Assembly (NCBI RefSeq): GCF_000308755.1
Contig: NZ_BAGF01000069.1
Span: forward strand, 39,949 to 103,948
Source: Nocardia pneumoniae NBRC 100136
Lineage (GTDB): Bacteria > Actinomycetota > Actinomycetes > Mycobacteriales > Mycobacteriaceae
DNA: 64,000 bases
Direction of reading: 5' to 3'
The notes beneath the pieces are model-generated. The model saw only the letters and a program-made list of their open reading frames with translations. It searched no databases and was not told the origin of the DNA. Shown here piece after piece: positions 1 through 10,387 of the stretch (positions within the stretch are counted from its first letter, which is position 1; each line of letters opens with the position of its first letter). The position numbers were made by a program, and so were the translations under genes.

Positions 1-1069
1 CATAGCTCAGTTGCTCGGCGACGTGCAGGAAGTCGTCGCCCATCGCACGCCACACCGACCGCGCGATATAGGCGCGCGAGGCCGCCGAGCATTTCTGGCC
101 TTGATACTCGTAGGCGCCGCGAATCAGGGCGGTGCGCAACGCGTCCGGGTCGGCGGAGGAGTGCGCGACGATGAAGTCCTTGCCGCCGGTCTCCCCGACC
201 AGACGCGGATAGCCGTGGTAGCGGCCGATATTCGCGCCGACTTGCCGCCACAGATACTGGAACGTCTTCGCGGAACCGGTGAAGTGGATACCGGCCAGCC
301 GCGGATCGGTCAGCGCCACCTCCGACAGCCGCACACCGTCCCCGGTGACCATATTGATCACGCCGGGCGGCAGCCCCGCCGCCTCCAGCAACCGCATTGT
401 GTAGAAGGCGGACAGGGTCTGGGTGGGCGACGGTTTCCACACGACGGTGTTGCCCATCAGCGCCGGAGCGGTAGGCAGGTTACCGGCGATCGCCGTGAAA
501 TTGAACGGGCTGATGGCGTAGACGAACCCCTCGAGCGGCCGGTAGTCCATCCGGTTCCACATCCCGGCGCTGGACTGCGGCTGCTGCGCGAGGATGCCGC
601 GCGCGAAGGCCACGTTGAACCGCCAGAAGTCGACCAATTCGCACGGCGCGTCGATCTCGGCCTGCTGCGCCGATTTCGACTGCCCGAGCATGGTGGCCGC
701 CGCGAGAGTTTCCCGCCAAGGGCCTGCCAACAGGTCGGCCGCGCGCAACAGCACCGCGGCGCGTTCCTCGAACGGCAGCGCCCGCCAACCGGGGGCGGCC
801 GCCATCGCGGCGTCGATGGCTCCGTGTGCTTCCGAATGCGTGGTGTCGGTGTAGGTCCCCAGCACGTGTCGGTGCCGATGCGGCGCGACGATGTCGTGCC
901 GTTCGCCGATGCCCGGCCGGTGCTTGCCGCCGATCACCAGCGGCACGTCGACGGGCTCGGCGGACAACTCGGCCAGTTTGCCGAGCAATAGCTCTCGTTC
1001 CAGGGTGGCCGGGGCGTAGGAGTGCACCGGCTCATTGCTCGGCGTGGGGACAACCGTGACAGCGTCCAT
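1..1069 (-). CDS. pruA: L-glutamate gamma-semialdehyde (1-pyrroline-5-carboxylate) dehydrogenase, 3' end cut by window
   Basis: NAD-dependent oxidation of glutamate semialdehyde to glutamate, the second step of proline catabolism. The 356 visible codons read through the aldehyde dehydrogenase fold: the substrate/NAD stretch SPFNFTAIAGNL, the cofactor motif HFTGSAKTF, the catalytic Glu in GETGGKDF, and the nucleophile Cys in YQGQKCSAASR just before the cut. Family members are about 540 residues, so roughly a third is missing at the window edge. The ATG at 1069 has no Shine-Dalgarno. A -10-like TAGCCT lies five bases upstream (1075-1080 on this strand), so the message is probably leaderless. 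In M. tuberculosis the orthologue (rocA, Rv1187) lies downstream of dapC, as here. Confidence 0.93.
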   Translation of the reverse strand, partial: MDAVTVVPTPSNEPVHSYAPATLERELLLGKLAELSAEPVDVPLVIGGKHRPGIGERHDIVAPHRHRHVLGTYTDTTHSEAHGAIDAAMAAAPGWRALPFEERAAVLLRAADLLAGPWRETLAAATMLGQSKSAQQAEIDAPCELVDFWRFNVAFARGILAQQPQSSAGMWNRMDYRPLEGFVYAISPFNFTAIAGNLPTAPALMGNTVVWKPSPTQTLSAFYTMRLLEAAGLPPGVINMVTGDGVRLSEVALTDPRLAGIHFTGSAKTFQYLWRQVGANIGRYHGYPRLVGETGGKDFIVAHSSADPDALRTALIRGAYEYQGQKCSAASRAYIARSVWRAMGDDFLHVAEQLSY

Positions 1070-1201
1070 ACTTCAGGCTAGCTCTCCCGGCCCGACGCGC
1101 GCGGCCGCCGACACACCGGTTTCGACCGGCCCGACCATCTCTCGCGACAGCGGTTGCCGCGCAGGGGCGGCGTTCCCAGACCGGTTTCGTCCAGCCGCGA
1201 G

Positions 1202-1451
1202 CGTCAGCCCGCGGCGTGCTGTTCCGTCACCGCGGCGATGCGCTCGTCAGCGGCGATCAGCGCGATCCGCACGTGCTCTGCCCGTGTACATGCGTTCGGC
1301 CGCAGCGGCAACCCGCTCGCCGATCGCGATCAGCGCGATCCGCAACCGCCCAACCTCAGCCCGCGGTGAGACGTTCGGCCGCAGCGGCAACCCGCTCGCC
1401 GATCGCGATCAGCGCGATCCGCAACCGCCCAACCTCAGCCCGCGGTGAGAC
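1202..1451 (-). repeat. Tandem, partly decayed copies of the dapC 3' end
   Basis: Two identical 79-base units sit at 1294-1372 and 1373-1451. A third, more diverged relative covers about 1202-1293. Read on the minus strand, each encodes a variant of the last codons of dapC including its TGA: the real gene ends in TATDERVAAAAERLTAG, the 79-base copies in IAIGERVAAAAERLTAG, and the old copy in IAADERIAAVTEQHAAG. The downstream end of the second unit coincides with the true dapC stop. The copies occupy the spacer between the dapC stop and the pruA start. I see no separate gene in 1070-1434. Confidence 0.85.
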
Positions 1452-2544
1452 GTTCGGCGGCCGCGGCGACGCGCTCGTCGGTGGCGGTCAGCGCGATCCG
1501 CACGTGCTCGGCGGCGGCGGGGCCGTAGAAGTCGCCGGGCGCGGCGAGGATGCCGCGGTCGGCCAGCCAGTCCAGCGTGGTGCGGCACGGCTCGCCGCGC
1601 GTCGACCACAGATACAGGCCCGCCTCCGAGTGATCGATCCGGAAACCGGCCTCCAGCAGCGCCTTTCGCAACACTTCGCGGCGCGCCCGGTACCGCTCGC
1701 GCTGCTGCGCCTCGTGGGCGTCGTCGCTCAGCGCGGCCGTCATCGCGGCCTGGATCGGGAAGGGCACCATCATGCCCGCGTGCTTGCGCACCTCGAGCAG
1801 CTCGGCCACCAGGGTCGGGTCGCCCGCCACGAATCCGGCGCGGTAACTGGCCAGGTTGGAGGTCTTGGACAGCGAATGCAACGCGAGCAGGTTGGTGTGA
1901 TCGCCGTCGCACACCTCGGGGTCGAGCAGCGAGACCGCGCGACCCTCCCAGGCCAGTCCCAGGTAACACTCGTCGGAGGCGACGATCGCGCCGCGTTCAC
2001 GCGCGAACGCCACCACCTTGCGCAGGTGATCGACACCGAGTACCCGGCCGGTCGGGTTGGACGGCGAGTTCACGTAGATCAGCGCGGGCGTCTGCGGACC
2101 CAGCCGGGTCAGCCCGTCTGCGCGCAGCACCTGCGCGCCCGCCAGCAGCGCGCCGACCTCGTAGGTGGGGTAGGCGACCTCAGGGACGACCACCAGGTCG
2201 CCGGGGCCGAGACCGAGCAGCCGGGGAAGCCCGGCGATCAGTTCCTTGGTGCCGATCGCGGGCAGCACCGCCGCCGGATCGAGACCGGTGATCCCATAGC
2301 GCCGCTTCAGCGCGTCGACCGCGGCCGCGCGGAGCTCTGGGGTGCCGTGCGTGGTCGGGTATCCGGGCACTTCGGCGACCGAATTCAGCGCCGCGCGGAT
2401 CAGCGGATCGACCGGGTCGACGGGGGTGCCGACGGACAGATCGACGATCCCGCCGGGATGAGCGGCCGCCTTCAGCTTGACCGAAGCGATGGTGTCCCAG
2501 GGAAAATCGGGCAGCCGACCACTGACCCGGCCACGCGGTGACAC
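1435..2544 (-). CDS. dapC: N-succinyldiaminopimelate aminotransferase
   Basis: PLP-dependent class I/II aminotransferase of the lysine/diaminopimelate pathway that supplies peptidoglycan. It encodes 369 residues. The Schiff-base lysine is Lys227 in LHSLSKTSNLASYRAG, and YVNSPSNPTGRV carries the conserved Asn/Pro of the fold. The GTG start at 2544 gives the usual N-terminus (SGRLPDFPWDTIASVK) and lies only 8 bases after the ferredoxin stop, so the two genes are co-transcribed, as fdxC-dapC are in mycobacteria. The open frame continues upstream into the ferredoxin gene, but that extension is out-of-frame noise. The 3' end has spawned the tandem tail copies described separately. Confidence 0.93.
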   Translation of the reverse strand: MSPRGRVSGRLPDFPWDTIASVKLKAAAHPGGIVDLSVGTPVDPVDPLIRAALNSVAEVPGYPTTHGTPELRAAAVDALKRRYGITGLDPAAVLPAIGTKELIAGLPRLLGLGPGDLVVVPEVAYPTYEVGALLAGAQVLRADGLTRLGPQTPALIYVNSPSNPTGRVLGVDHLRKVVAFARERGAIVASDECYLGLAWEGRAVSLLDPEVCDGDHTNLLALHSLSKTSNLASYRAGFVAGDPTLVAELLEVRKHAGMMVPFPIQAAMTAALSDDAHEAQQRERYRARREVLRKALLEAGFRIDHSEAGLYLWSTRGEPCRTTLDWLADRGILAAPGDFYGPAAAEHVRIALTATDERVAAAAERLTAG

Positions 2545-2552
2545 GTCAGATC

Positions 2553-2876
2553 TCACTCGCTCGCCATCGGGGGCAGTTCCTTGATGAACGGCGGGTCGTA
2601 GTCGACCTTGCCGACCTTCGTCGCGCCTCCGGGTGAACCCAGCTCGTCGAAGAAATCGACGTTGGCGTTCACGTATCCGCTCCACTGGTCCGGGGTGTCG
2701 TCTTCGTAGAAGATCGCCTCCACCGGGCACACCGGCTCACATGCACCACAGTCCACGCACTCGTCGGGATGGATGTACAGCATGCGACCACCCTCGTAGA
2801 TGCAGTCAACGGGGCATTCCTCGATGCATGCCTTGTCCTTCACGTCAACGCACGGTTCAGCGATGATGTACGGCAC
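2553..2876 (-). CDS. fdxA: Seven/eight-iron ferredoxin
   Basis: Small electron carrier of 107 residues. Cys9, Cys17 and Cys21 with Cys50 form one cluster set, and the C40-x2-C43-x2-C46 run forms the second, typical of the 3Fe-4S/4Fe-4S ferredoxins called FdxA or FdxC in actinobacteria. Start GTG at 2876 is preceded by GGAGAG eight bases upstream and gives the invariant N-terminus MPYIIAEPCVDV. It is the first gene of a two-gene unit with dapC. The redox partner is not evident from the sequence. Confidence 0.93.
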   Translation of the reverse strand: MPYIIAEPCVDVKDKACIEECPVDCIYEGGRMLYIHPDECVDCGACEPVCPVEAIFYEDDTPDQWSGYVNANVDFFDELGSPGGATKVGKVDYDPPFIKELPPMASE

Positions 2877-3083
2877 TGCCGCTCTCCTAGTCTGTCCTCG
2901 CCTGCGGGATAGTCCGCCCGGCGAAACCCTATCCCGGCACCCCACGTTACTACTGGTCAGCCTGCCCTAACTCAGGGTGGTACGCACTAGATTCTGGGGC
3001 CGAGCGACCGGCGCGGTGGCCGGGTCGCCGAGTGCCCCGTCCCCGAGCGGCTTCGCTCATCACCGCACGCCGCCGATTCGCGT

Positions 3084-5684
<2,601 letters not shown>

Positions 5685-5756
5685 GCGCTACACATCCGGA
5701 ACTGTCTCCCTCCAGTGCTCGAGAGTGAGGCGAAGCGGACCAGCCGCGCTCACTGC

Positions 5757-5781
5757 GGCGCCCGCGCTGCACGCGGGCGCC
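5757..5781. promoter_or_regulatory. GC-rich hairpin in the fbiC / PH-protein divergent region
   Basis: A perfect 10-base stem (GGCGCCCGCG / CGCGGGCGCC) with a five-base loop lies about 75 bases upstream of fbiC. It falls between the two divergent genes, so it may act in the fbiC leader or as a transcription barrier. A weak TTGACA / TATTCC pair (5790-5795, 5815-5820, 19-base spacing) faces the PH-domain genes. Confidence 0.35.
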
Positions 5782-5906
5782 GTCGAGCGTTGACAACTGC
5801 GCGGCGCCCGAGGCTATTCCGGGGTGGCGTCGGCGAGCACCGCGTCGCCGCGGTCCGCGGACGATTGCCTGCGACAGCGGGTGCGCGATCGTGCAACCAT
5901 GGCAGC

Positions 5907-6404
5907 ATGTCGCAGTCGCGCACGATCTTGGCCGACCCGGCCTGGCGCCCGAGCCCGAAGGCGAAGCTCCTGTGGACCGTGCAGGCGGCGCTGGCCTGGG
6001 TGATCCCCTTCGCGGCGCTGATCGTGTGGGCGATGCTCGACTCCGCGCACCGCGGCTGGCAACTCGGCGTCTTCCTGGTCACGGTGGCGCTGGCCGTGCT
6101 GAACGTCGGCGTCGTGCCGTGGTGGCGGTACGCCGTGCACCGCTGGGAGGTGACCGACGAGGCGGTGTACACCAGGGTCGGCTGGCTCAGCCAGGAGAGC
6201 CGGGTGGCGCCGATCTCGCGGGTGCAGACCGTCGACACCGAACGCGGACCCCTGGAGCGTCTGCTCGGCCTGGCCACGATCACCGTGACCACCGCCTCCT
6301 CCGCGGGTGCGGTGCAGATCAGCGCCCTCGATCTGCCGGTCGCCGAAGAGACCGTGACGCGGTTGACCCGGATCGCCGCCCAGCACCGCGGGGACGCGAC
6401 ATGA
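5907..6404 (+). CDS. Bacterial PH-domain (DUF304, YdbS-like) membrane protein
   Basis: A 165-residue protein with two N-terminal membrane helices (about residues 19-40 and 49-70) followed by one bPH_2 domain (WEVTDEAVYTRVGWLSQESR, then ISRVQTVDTERGPLERLLGL). This is the layout of YdbS. Such pairs are membrane proteins of unclear biochemical role. The Bacillus pair is linked to resistance to membrane-active peptides. Start ATG at 5907 is chosen because longer frames upstream cross the divergent promoter region and lack coding character. The stop overlaps a tiny reading frame by ATGA, and the YdbT-like partner follows. Confidence 0.85.
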   Translation: MSQSRTILADPAWRPSPKAKLLWTVQAALAWVIPFAALIVWAMLDSAHRGWQLGVFLVTVALAVLNVGVVPWWRYAVHRWEVTDEAVYTRVGWLSQESRVAPISRVQTVDTERGPLERLLGLATITVTTASSAGAVQISALDLPVAEETVTRLTRIAAQHRGDAT

Positions 6405-6475
6405 ACGGGCGACCGGCGAACTCGGACGAGCACTCGCGCGTGGTGGCACGCAGTGCCACCGAGGGGCGACAATGA
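6401..6475 (+). CDS. Putative 24-residue linker peptide between the two PH-domain genes
   Basis: ATG at 6401 overlaps the stop of the upstream PH gene (ATGA, 6401-6404). Its own TGA (6473-6475) overlaps the ATG of the downstream PH gene (ATGA, 6472-6475). The frame therefore fills the gap exactly, in the geometry expected of translational coupling. The peptide begins MNGRPANSDEHSRVV, is hydrophilic, and resembles nothing I know. Inside it, GAGGGG near 6460 also provides a ribosome binding site for the downstream gene. Whether the peptide has a function or only ferries ribosomes is not shown. Confidence 0.4.
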   Translation: MNGRPANSDEHSRVVARSATEGRQ

Positions 6476-8085
6476 GTGACCCCGGCGAGCGAACCGCGAA
6501 CCCGGACGAGGTGGGCGCCGCGCAGGAGGGCCAGCCGTGGCAGCGGCTCGACAAGCGGATGCTGCTGGTCCATCCGATCACCGAAGTCGTGAAGTTCATC
6601 CCGGTGCTGGTCGGTTCGGTGATTCTCGGTACGAGCAGCGGCAACCATGTGTGGAGCATCATCCCGGTGGTGCTGATCGTCGGGTTCGCGCTCACCCGTT
6701 GGTTCACAACGACGTACCGGGTCGGACCGACGCACGTCGAGTTGCGCACCGGGTTGCTGGAGCGCAAGAAATTGTCGGTGCCACGCTCGCGCATCCGGTC
6801 GGTGGACATCGAAGCGGATCTGCTGCATCGGGTACTCGGGCTCGTCGTGCTGGCGATCGGGACGGGGCAGCAGGCGGATTCCGGTGAACAGTTCAAGCTC
6901 GACGCCTTGGACGCGCGCGTCGTGCCGCCGTTGCGCGCCGCGCTGCTCGCGCACACGGCGGGCGAGGTCGAGGAACCAAAAGTACTGCCGGAGAACACAT
7001 CCGCCGGTTTCGCCACGATCCGAACGCCCAAGCGCGAGATCGGGCATTGGCGTCCGGCATGGGTCCGGTACGCCCCGCTGTCGCTGACCGGGTTCGCGAT
7101 CGTCGCCCCGATCGTTGGCGTCGCGTTCCAGTACGGACTCGGCGAGATCGTGTTCCGGTCGGACGCGGTGCACGATGTGGAAGACGGCGGCGCGCTCGCA
7201 CTGGCGCTCGCCGGGGCCGCGCTGCTGTGCGCCGTCGTCCTCGTGGTCAGCGCCGCCGCGTGCGCGCACTACCTGACCACCTATTTCGGGCTGCGCGTCA
7301 GCGATGACGGCAAGACCTTGCAGTTGCGCCACGGCCTGTTCACCACGCGGCAGATCACCCTCGATCTGGCCCGGCTGCGCGGGGCGACGGTGAAGGAACC
7401 GCTGCTGCTGCGCTTGGCGGGCGGCGCCGAGCTCGAGGCGATCATGACCGGCGAGAATCCGCGGCAGAAGATCCTGCCGCAGGCGCCGCGCCGCGCGGTC
7501 GAGCACACCCTGAGTCATCTGCTCGCCCCGGACGAGCTGCGCGACAACGATATTCCCGCACCGGCGGATGCGATTCCCAGTGGCGCCGGGGCATCGGACG
7601 CCGGTCCGGCGCCGGGCAGCGCGCCGCTGATCGCGCACGGCCCGGCCGCACGGCGTCGCAGGTACACCCGCGCACTCGCCCCGGTCGCTTTCCTCGCCGT
7701 CGTGCTGGCCTACCTCGCTCTTGCCGGGGCGGGTTATTCGCCGTGGTGGTGGTTGCTGCACGGCCTCGCCGTTCCGGTGGCGCTCGCAGTGGCGGAAGAC
7801 CGCTACCGCGGCCTCGGCCACGCCGTGCTTCCCCGCACGGCCACCAGCCCGGCCTGGCTGATCACCCGCTCCGGATCGCTGGACCGGGACCGGGACTGCC
7901 TGGAGGCGCCCGGCGTGATCGGCTGGACCGTGCGTCAGACCTTCTTCCAGCGCCGCGCCGGAGTCGCCACGGTGGTCGCGGCGACCGCGGCGGGCAAGAA
8001 GCGCTACGCGGTGGTCGACATCCCGATCGACCAGGCATGGGAGCTCATCGAGGCCGTCACACCGGGGCGGCTCGGCATACGCTGA
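6472..8085 (+). CDS. Bacterial PH-domain (DUF304, YdbT-like) membrane protein
   Basis: A 537-residue partner of the preceding YdbS-like protein. It shows three repeats of the bPH_2 theme, each preceded by paired membrane helices: TTYRVGPTHVELRTGLLERK near residue 80, LTTYFGLRVSDDGKTLQLRH near residue 265, and a C-terminal copy around ITRSGSLDRDRDCLEAPGV near residue 465. The linker near residues 355-385 is Ala/Pro/Gly rich. Start ATG at 6472 follows GAGGGGCGACA and is translationally linked to the upstream frame. Family function is unknown. The pairing with YdbS and the membrane location are established for the family. Confidence 0.87.
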   Translation: MSDPGERTANPDEVGAAQEGQPWQRLDKRMLLVHPITEVVKFIPVLVGSVILGTSSGNHVWSIIPVVLIVGFALTRWFTTTYRVGPTHVELRTGLLERKKLSVPRSRIRSVDIEADLLHRVLGLVVLAIGTGQQADSGEQFKLDALDARVVPPLRAALLAHTAGEVEEPKVLPENTSAGFATIRTPKREIGHWRPAWVRYAPLSLTGFAIVAPIVGVAFQYGLGEIVFRSDAVHDVEDGGALALALAGAALLCAVVLVVSAAACAHYLTTYFGLRVSDDGKTLQLRHGLFTTRQITLDLARLRGATVKEPLLLRLAGGAELEAIMTGENPRQKILPQAPRRAVEHTLSHLLAPDELRDNDIPAPADAIPSGAGASDAGPAPGSAPLIAHGPAARRRRYTRALAPVAFLAVVLAYLALAGAGYSPWWWLLHGLAVPVALAVAEDRYRGLGHAVLPRTATSPAWLITRSGSLDRDRDCLEAPGVIGWTVRQTFFQRRAGVATVVAATAAGKKRYAVVDIPIDQAWELIEAVTPGRLGIR

Positions 8086-8117
8086 CCCGCACCCCTGGCG
8101 GTCGGGCTTCCCTGAGT

Positions 8118-8546
8118 TCAGCGCGGACGGAAGACGTGGGCGTTCATCTGGAAGTAGATGTAGGCCAGCGGCGGGAGCAATCCGCCGAACAGCAGCAGCG
8201 CGGTGCGCCAATCGCTGCCGAGCAGGATGTCGCCGCCCGGGCCGACGCTCGCGCAGACCAGGAATCCGAGCGCCCACGCGGCCAGCGGAAGCCCCATGGC
8301 GGCGGTGCGCGGGGTGAGCGTCCGCACGCCCGCGACGAGCAGCACGTTCACCGCACCGGCCAGGACAGCGGTGATCGGAAACGCGGTGGCTCCCAGATAG
8401 GTCGGCAGATACAACACCTCGATCGACAAGGTGAGCAGGCCGTCCAGGACCAGGACAACGAGGATCACCTGGGCCAGGACGCGGCCGACCGCGAGACGAG
8501 CGGCGCCGGATGCGGCGGGAGCCTGATCGTCGACTTTCGTCGTCAC
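8118..8546 (-). CDS. Four-helix membrane protein, Rv1171-like
   Basis: A 142-residue hydrophobic protein with four predicted membrane helices (about residues 22-45, 52-75, 84-104 and 112-132) and a hydrophilic N-terminus. Its size, topology and place between mshB and fbiC match M. tuberculosis Rv1171, which is uncharacterised; that match rests on position and size. Start GTG at 8546 overlaps the stop of the upstream 52-residue frame (GTGA), implying coupled translation. It converges on the PH-domain gene. Confidence 0.75.
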   Translation of the reverse strand: MTTKVDDQAPAASGAARLAVGRVLAQVILVVLVLDGLLTLSIEVLYLPTYLGATAFPITAVLAGAVNVLLVAGVRTLTPRTAAMGLPLAAWALGFLVCASVGPGGDILLGSDWRTALLLFGGLLPPLAYIYFQMNAHVFRPR

Positions 8547-8701
8547 GGCACCGGCGGATAACCGAGGAGGGTCAACAGGTGGCTCTGCATGTCGACAAAC
8601 GCGTACAGCACCGTCATATACAGGTCGTGTTGTTCCTGCCAGTGCGGCTTCATGCTGTCGACGAACGCCGCGATCGCGTTCTGGAGCTCCCAGTTGTACA
8701 T
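8543..8701 (-). CDS. Small conserved-looking protein (52 residues) coupled to the Rv1171-like gene
   Basis: ATG at 8701 opens a 52-residue frame beginning MYNWELQNAIAAFVDSMKPH and ending LLTLLGYPPVP. Its TGA overlaps the GTG of the following membrane-protein gene by four bases. The composition (several Trp, Tyr, His and Met, amphipathic helices, no low complexity) looks like a real protein rather than a chance frame. I recognise no domain. It lies just downstream of the amino-acid permease gene on the same strand. Confidence 0.6.
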   Translation of the reverse strand: MYNWELQNAIAAFVDSMKPHWQEQHDLYMTVLYAFVDMQSHLLTLLGYPPVP

Positions 8702-8737
8702 ACTGCCGAGTCTATTCTGGTGTTCCCGCGCGCATGA

Positions 8738-10207
8738 TCAATTCTCGCCGTCCAGCGGGAGGTTCGCGACCACCGGGAAGGCGCCGGTGTGCCCCTCGCG
8801 CCCCGCCGCGATGGCGAGCACCCGCTTGCGGGCGGCGAACCAGCCGACGACCAGCGCGGGGATGATCAGGGCGAGGGTCGCGACCGTCCAGGTCCCGACG
8901 GGATAGTCGAATCCGGTGAGCACGACGACCAAGACCAGGAACACCAGCGTGAGCAGCCCGGTGTAGGGCGCTCCGAACATGCGGAACGCCGGACGCTCTA
9001 TGCGCCCCTGCGTGGACCAGCGCCACAGTCGCAGCTGGCACAGAACGATGGTGGCCCATGACGCGACGATGCCCAACGAGGCCATGTTGAGCACGATCTC
9101 GAAGGCGCGGTCCGGGACGACGCCGTTGATGGCGATGCCGACCAGCGCGATCAGGCTGGTGAGCAGGATGCCGCCGTAGGGAACGCCATTGCGGCCCATC
9201 ACGCCGGTGAATTTCGGCGCGCTTCCGTTCATCGACATCGAGCGCAGGATGCGTCCGGTGGAGTACAGCCCGGCGTTCAGGCTGGAGAACGCCGCGGTCA
9301 GCACCACGAGATTCATCACGCTGCCGATGCCGGGGACGCCGAGCATGGTGAAGAAGGTCACGAACGGACTCTCCTTGGCGGTGTAGTGCGTGTACGGCAG
9401 CAGCAGCCCCAACAGCACCAGCGAACCGACGTAGAAGACCGCGATCCGGGCGATCACCGAGTTGATGGCACGCGGCATGACTTCGGCGGGCCGCTCCGTC
9501 TCCCCCGCCGCAGTGCCGACCAATTCGACTGCCGCATAGGCGAATACGACGCCGGACACGACCACGACGAGAGGCAGGAGACCGGTCGGGAAAAGCCCGC
9601 CATGGTCGGCGATCACGCTCGGTCCGGTCGGACTGCCCTGCACGGTGAACCGGCCGATCAAAAAGATCGTGCCGACGATGAGAAATGCGCTGAGCGCGAA
9701 CACCTTTACCAACGCGGCCCAGAATTCCATTTCGCCGAACCACTTCACCGAGATCAGGTTGACGCCCAGCACGAGGACCAGCGCGACGAGCGCCAGCACC
9801 CACTGCGGAATATGGGTGAATCCGGACCAGTAGTGAAAATACTGCGCGATCGCCGTGGTGTCGGCGATGCCGGTCATCGACCAGTTCAGAAAGTACATCC
9901 AGCCCGCGACGAAAGCGGCCTTCTCACCGAAGAACTCACGTGCGTAGGAGACGAACGAACCGGACGATGGCCGGTGCAGCACCAACTCGCCGAGCGCGCG
10001 CAGGATCAGGAACGCGAAGAAGCCGCATACCCCGTAGACCAGGAACAATCCGGGTCCGGCACTGGCCAGCCGCCCACCGGCGCCGAGGAACAGGCCGGTG
10101 CCGATGGCACCGCCGATCGCGATCATCTGCAGCTGTCGCGGCTTCAGGCTCTTGTGGTATCCGTGGTCCTCGATAGTGAGGTGGGTCTTGTCGCCGACCG
10201 CTGTCAT
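8738..10207 (-). CDS. Amino-acid permease, asparagine/GABA-permease type (APC family)
   Basis: Proton-coupled cytoplasmic-membrane transporter of 489 residues with the twelve-helix APC fold. The family signature QLQMIAIGGAIGTGLFLGAG is in helix 1 and GELVLHRPSSGSFVSYAREF follows helix 2. It resembles mycobacterial AnsP asparagine permeases most closely as I remember them, but the substrate is not proven by sequence. Start ATG at 10207 (MTAVGDKTHLTIEDHGYHK) fits family N-termini. The longer frame to 10285 adds an unlikely basic leader. GGAGG lies 12 bases upstream. It is inserted into the mshB-fbiC neighbourhood. Confidence 0.88.
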   Translation of the reverse strand: MTAVGDKTHLTIEDHGYHKSLKPRQLQMIAIGGAIGTGLFLGAGGRLASAGPGLFLVYGVCGFFAFLILRALGELVLHRPSSGSFVSYAREFFGEKAAFVAGWMYFLNWSMTGIADTTAIAQYFHYWSGFTHIPQWVLALVALVLVLGVNLISVKWFGEMEFWAALVKVFALSAFLIVGTIFLIGRFTVQGSPTGPSVIADHGGLFPTGLLPLVVVVSGVVFAYAAVELVGTAAGETERPAEVMPRAINSVIARIAVFYVGSLVLLGLLLPYTHYTAKESPFVTFFTMLGVPGIGSVMNLVVLTAAFSSLNAGLYSTGRILRSMSMNGSAPKFTGVMGRNGVPYGGILLTSLIALVGIAINGVVPDRAFEIVLNMASLGIVASWATIVLCQLRLWRWSTQGRIERPAFRMFGAPYTGLLTLVFLVLVVVLTGFDYPVGTWTVATLALIIPALVVGWFAARKRVLAIAAGREGHTGAFPVVANLPLDGEN

Positions 10208-10387
10208 GAAACGCCGGATCCTCCATGTCGCTGTCCCGGAAATCACCGGAACGGTACCCGGCGCACGAATAGCCCGCGCGGGCACCCTCCAGCGATGAGA
10301 AATCGCCGTGGCGGAGGTTTTCCGGACCGGAGGGCGGATTATGCGAAATGTGCGGAAATCAGCGGTGTTTTGCCCGCCTGGATTCCG

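Noticed and set aside
1294..1451. Possible CRISPR or minisatellite regulatory array
   Set aside because: Only two identical 79-base units without spacers, and they are copies of a coding tail.
6319..8277. 652-codon minus-strand open frame opposite the YdbT-like gene
   Set aside because: The plus strand encodes a PH-domain membrane protein with helices and repeats. The minus frame is low-complexity Arg/Gly/Gln.
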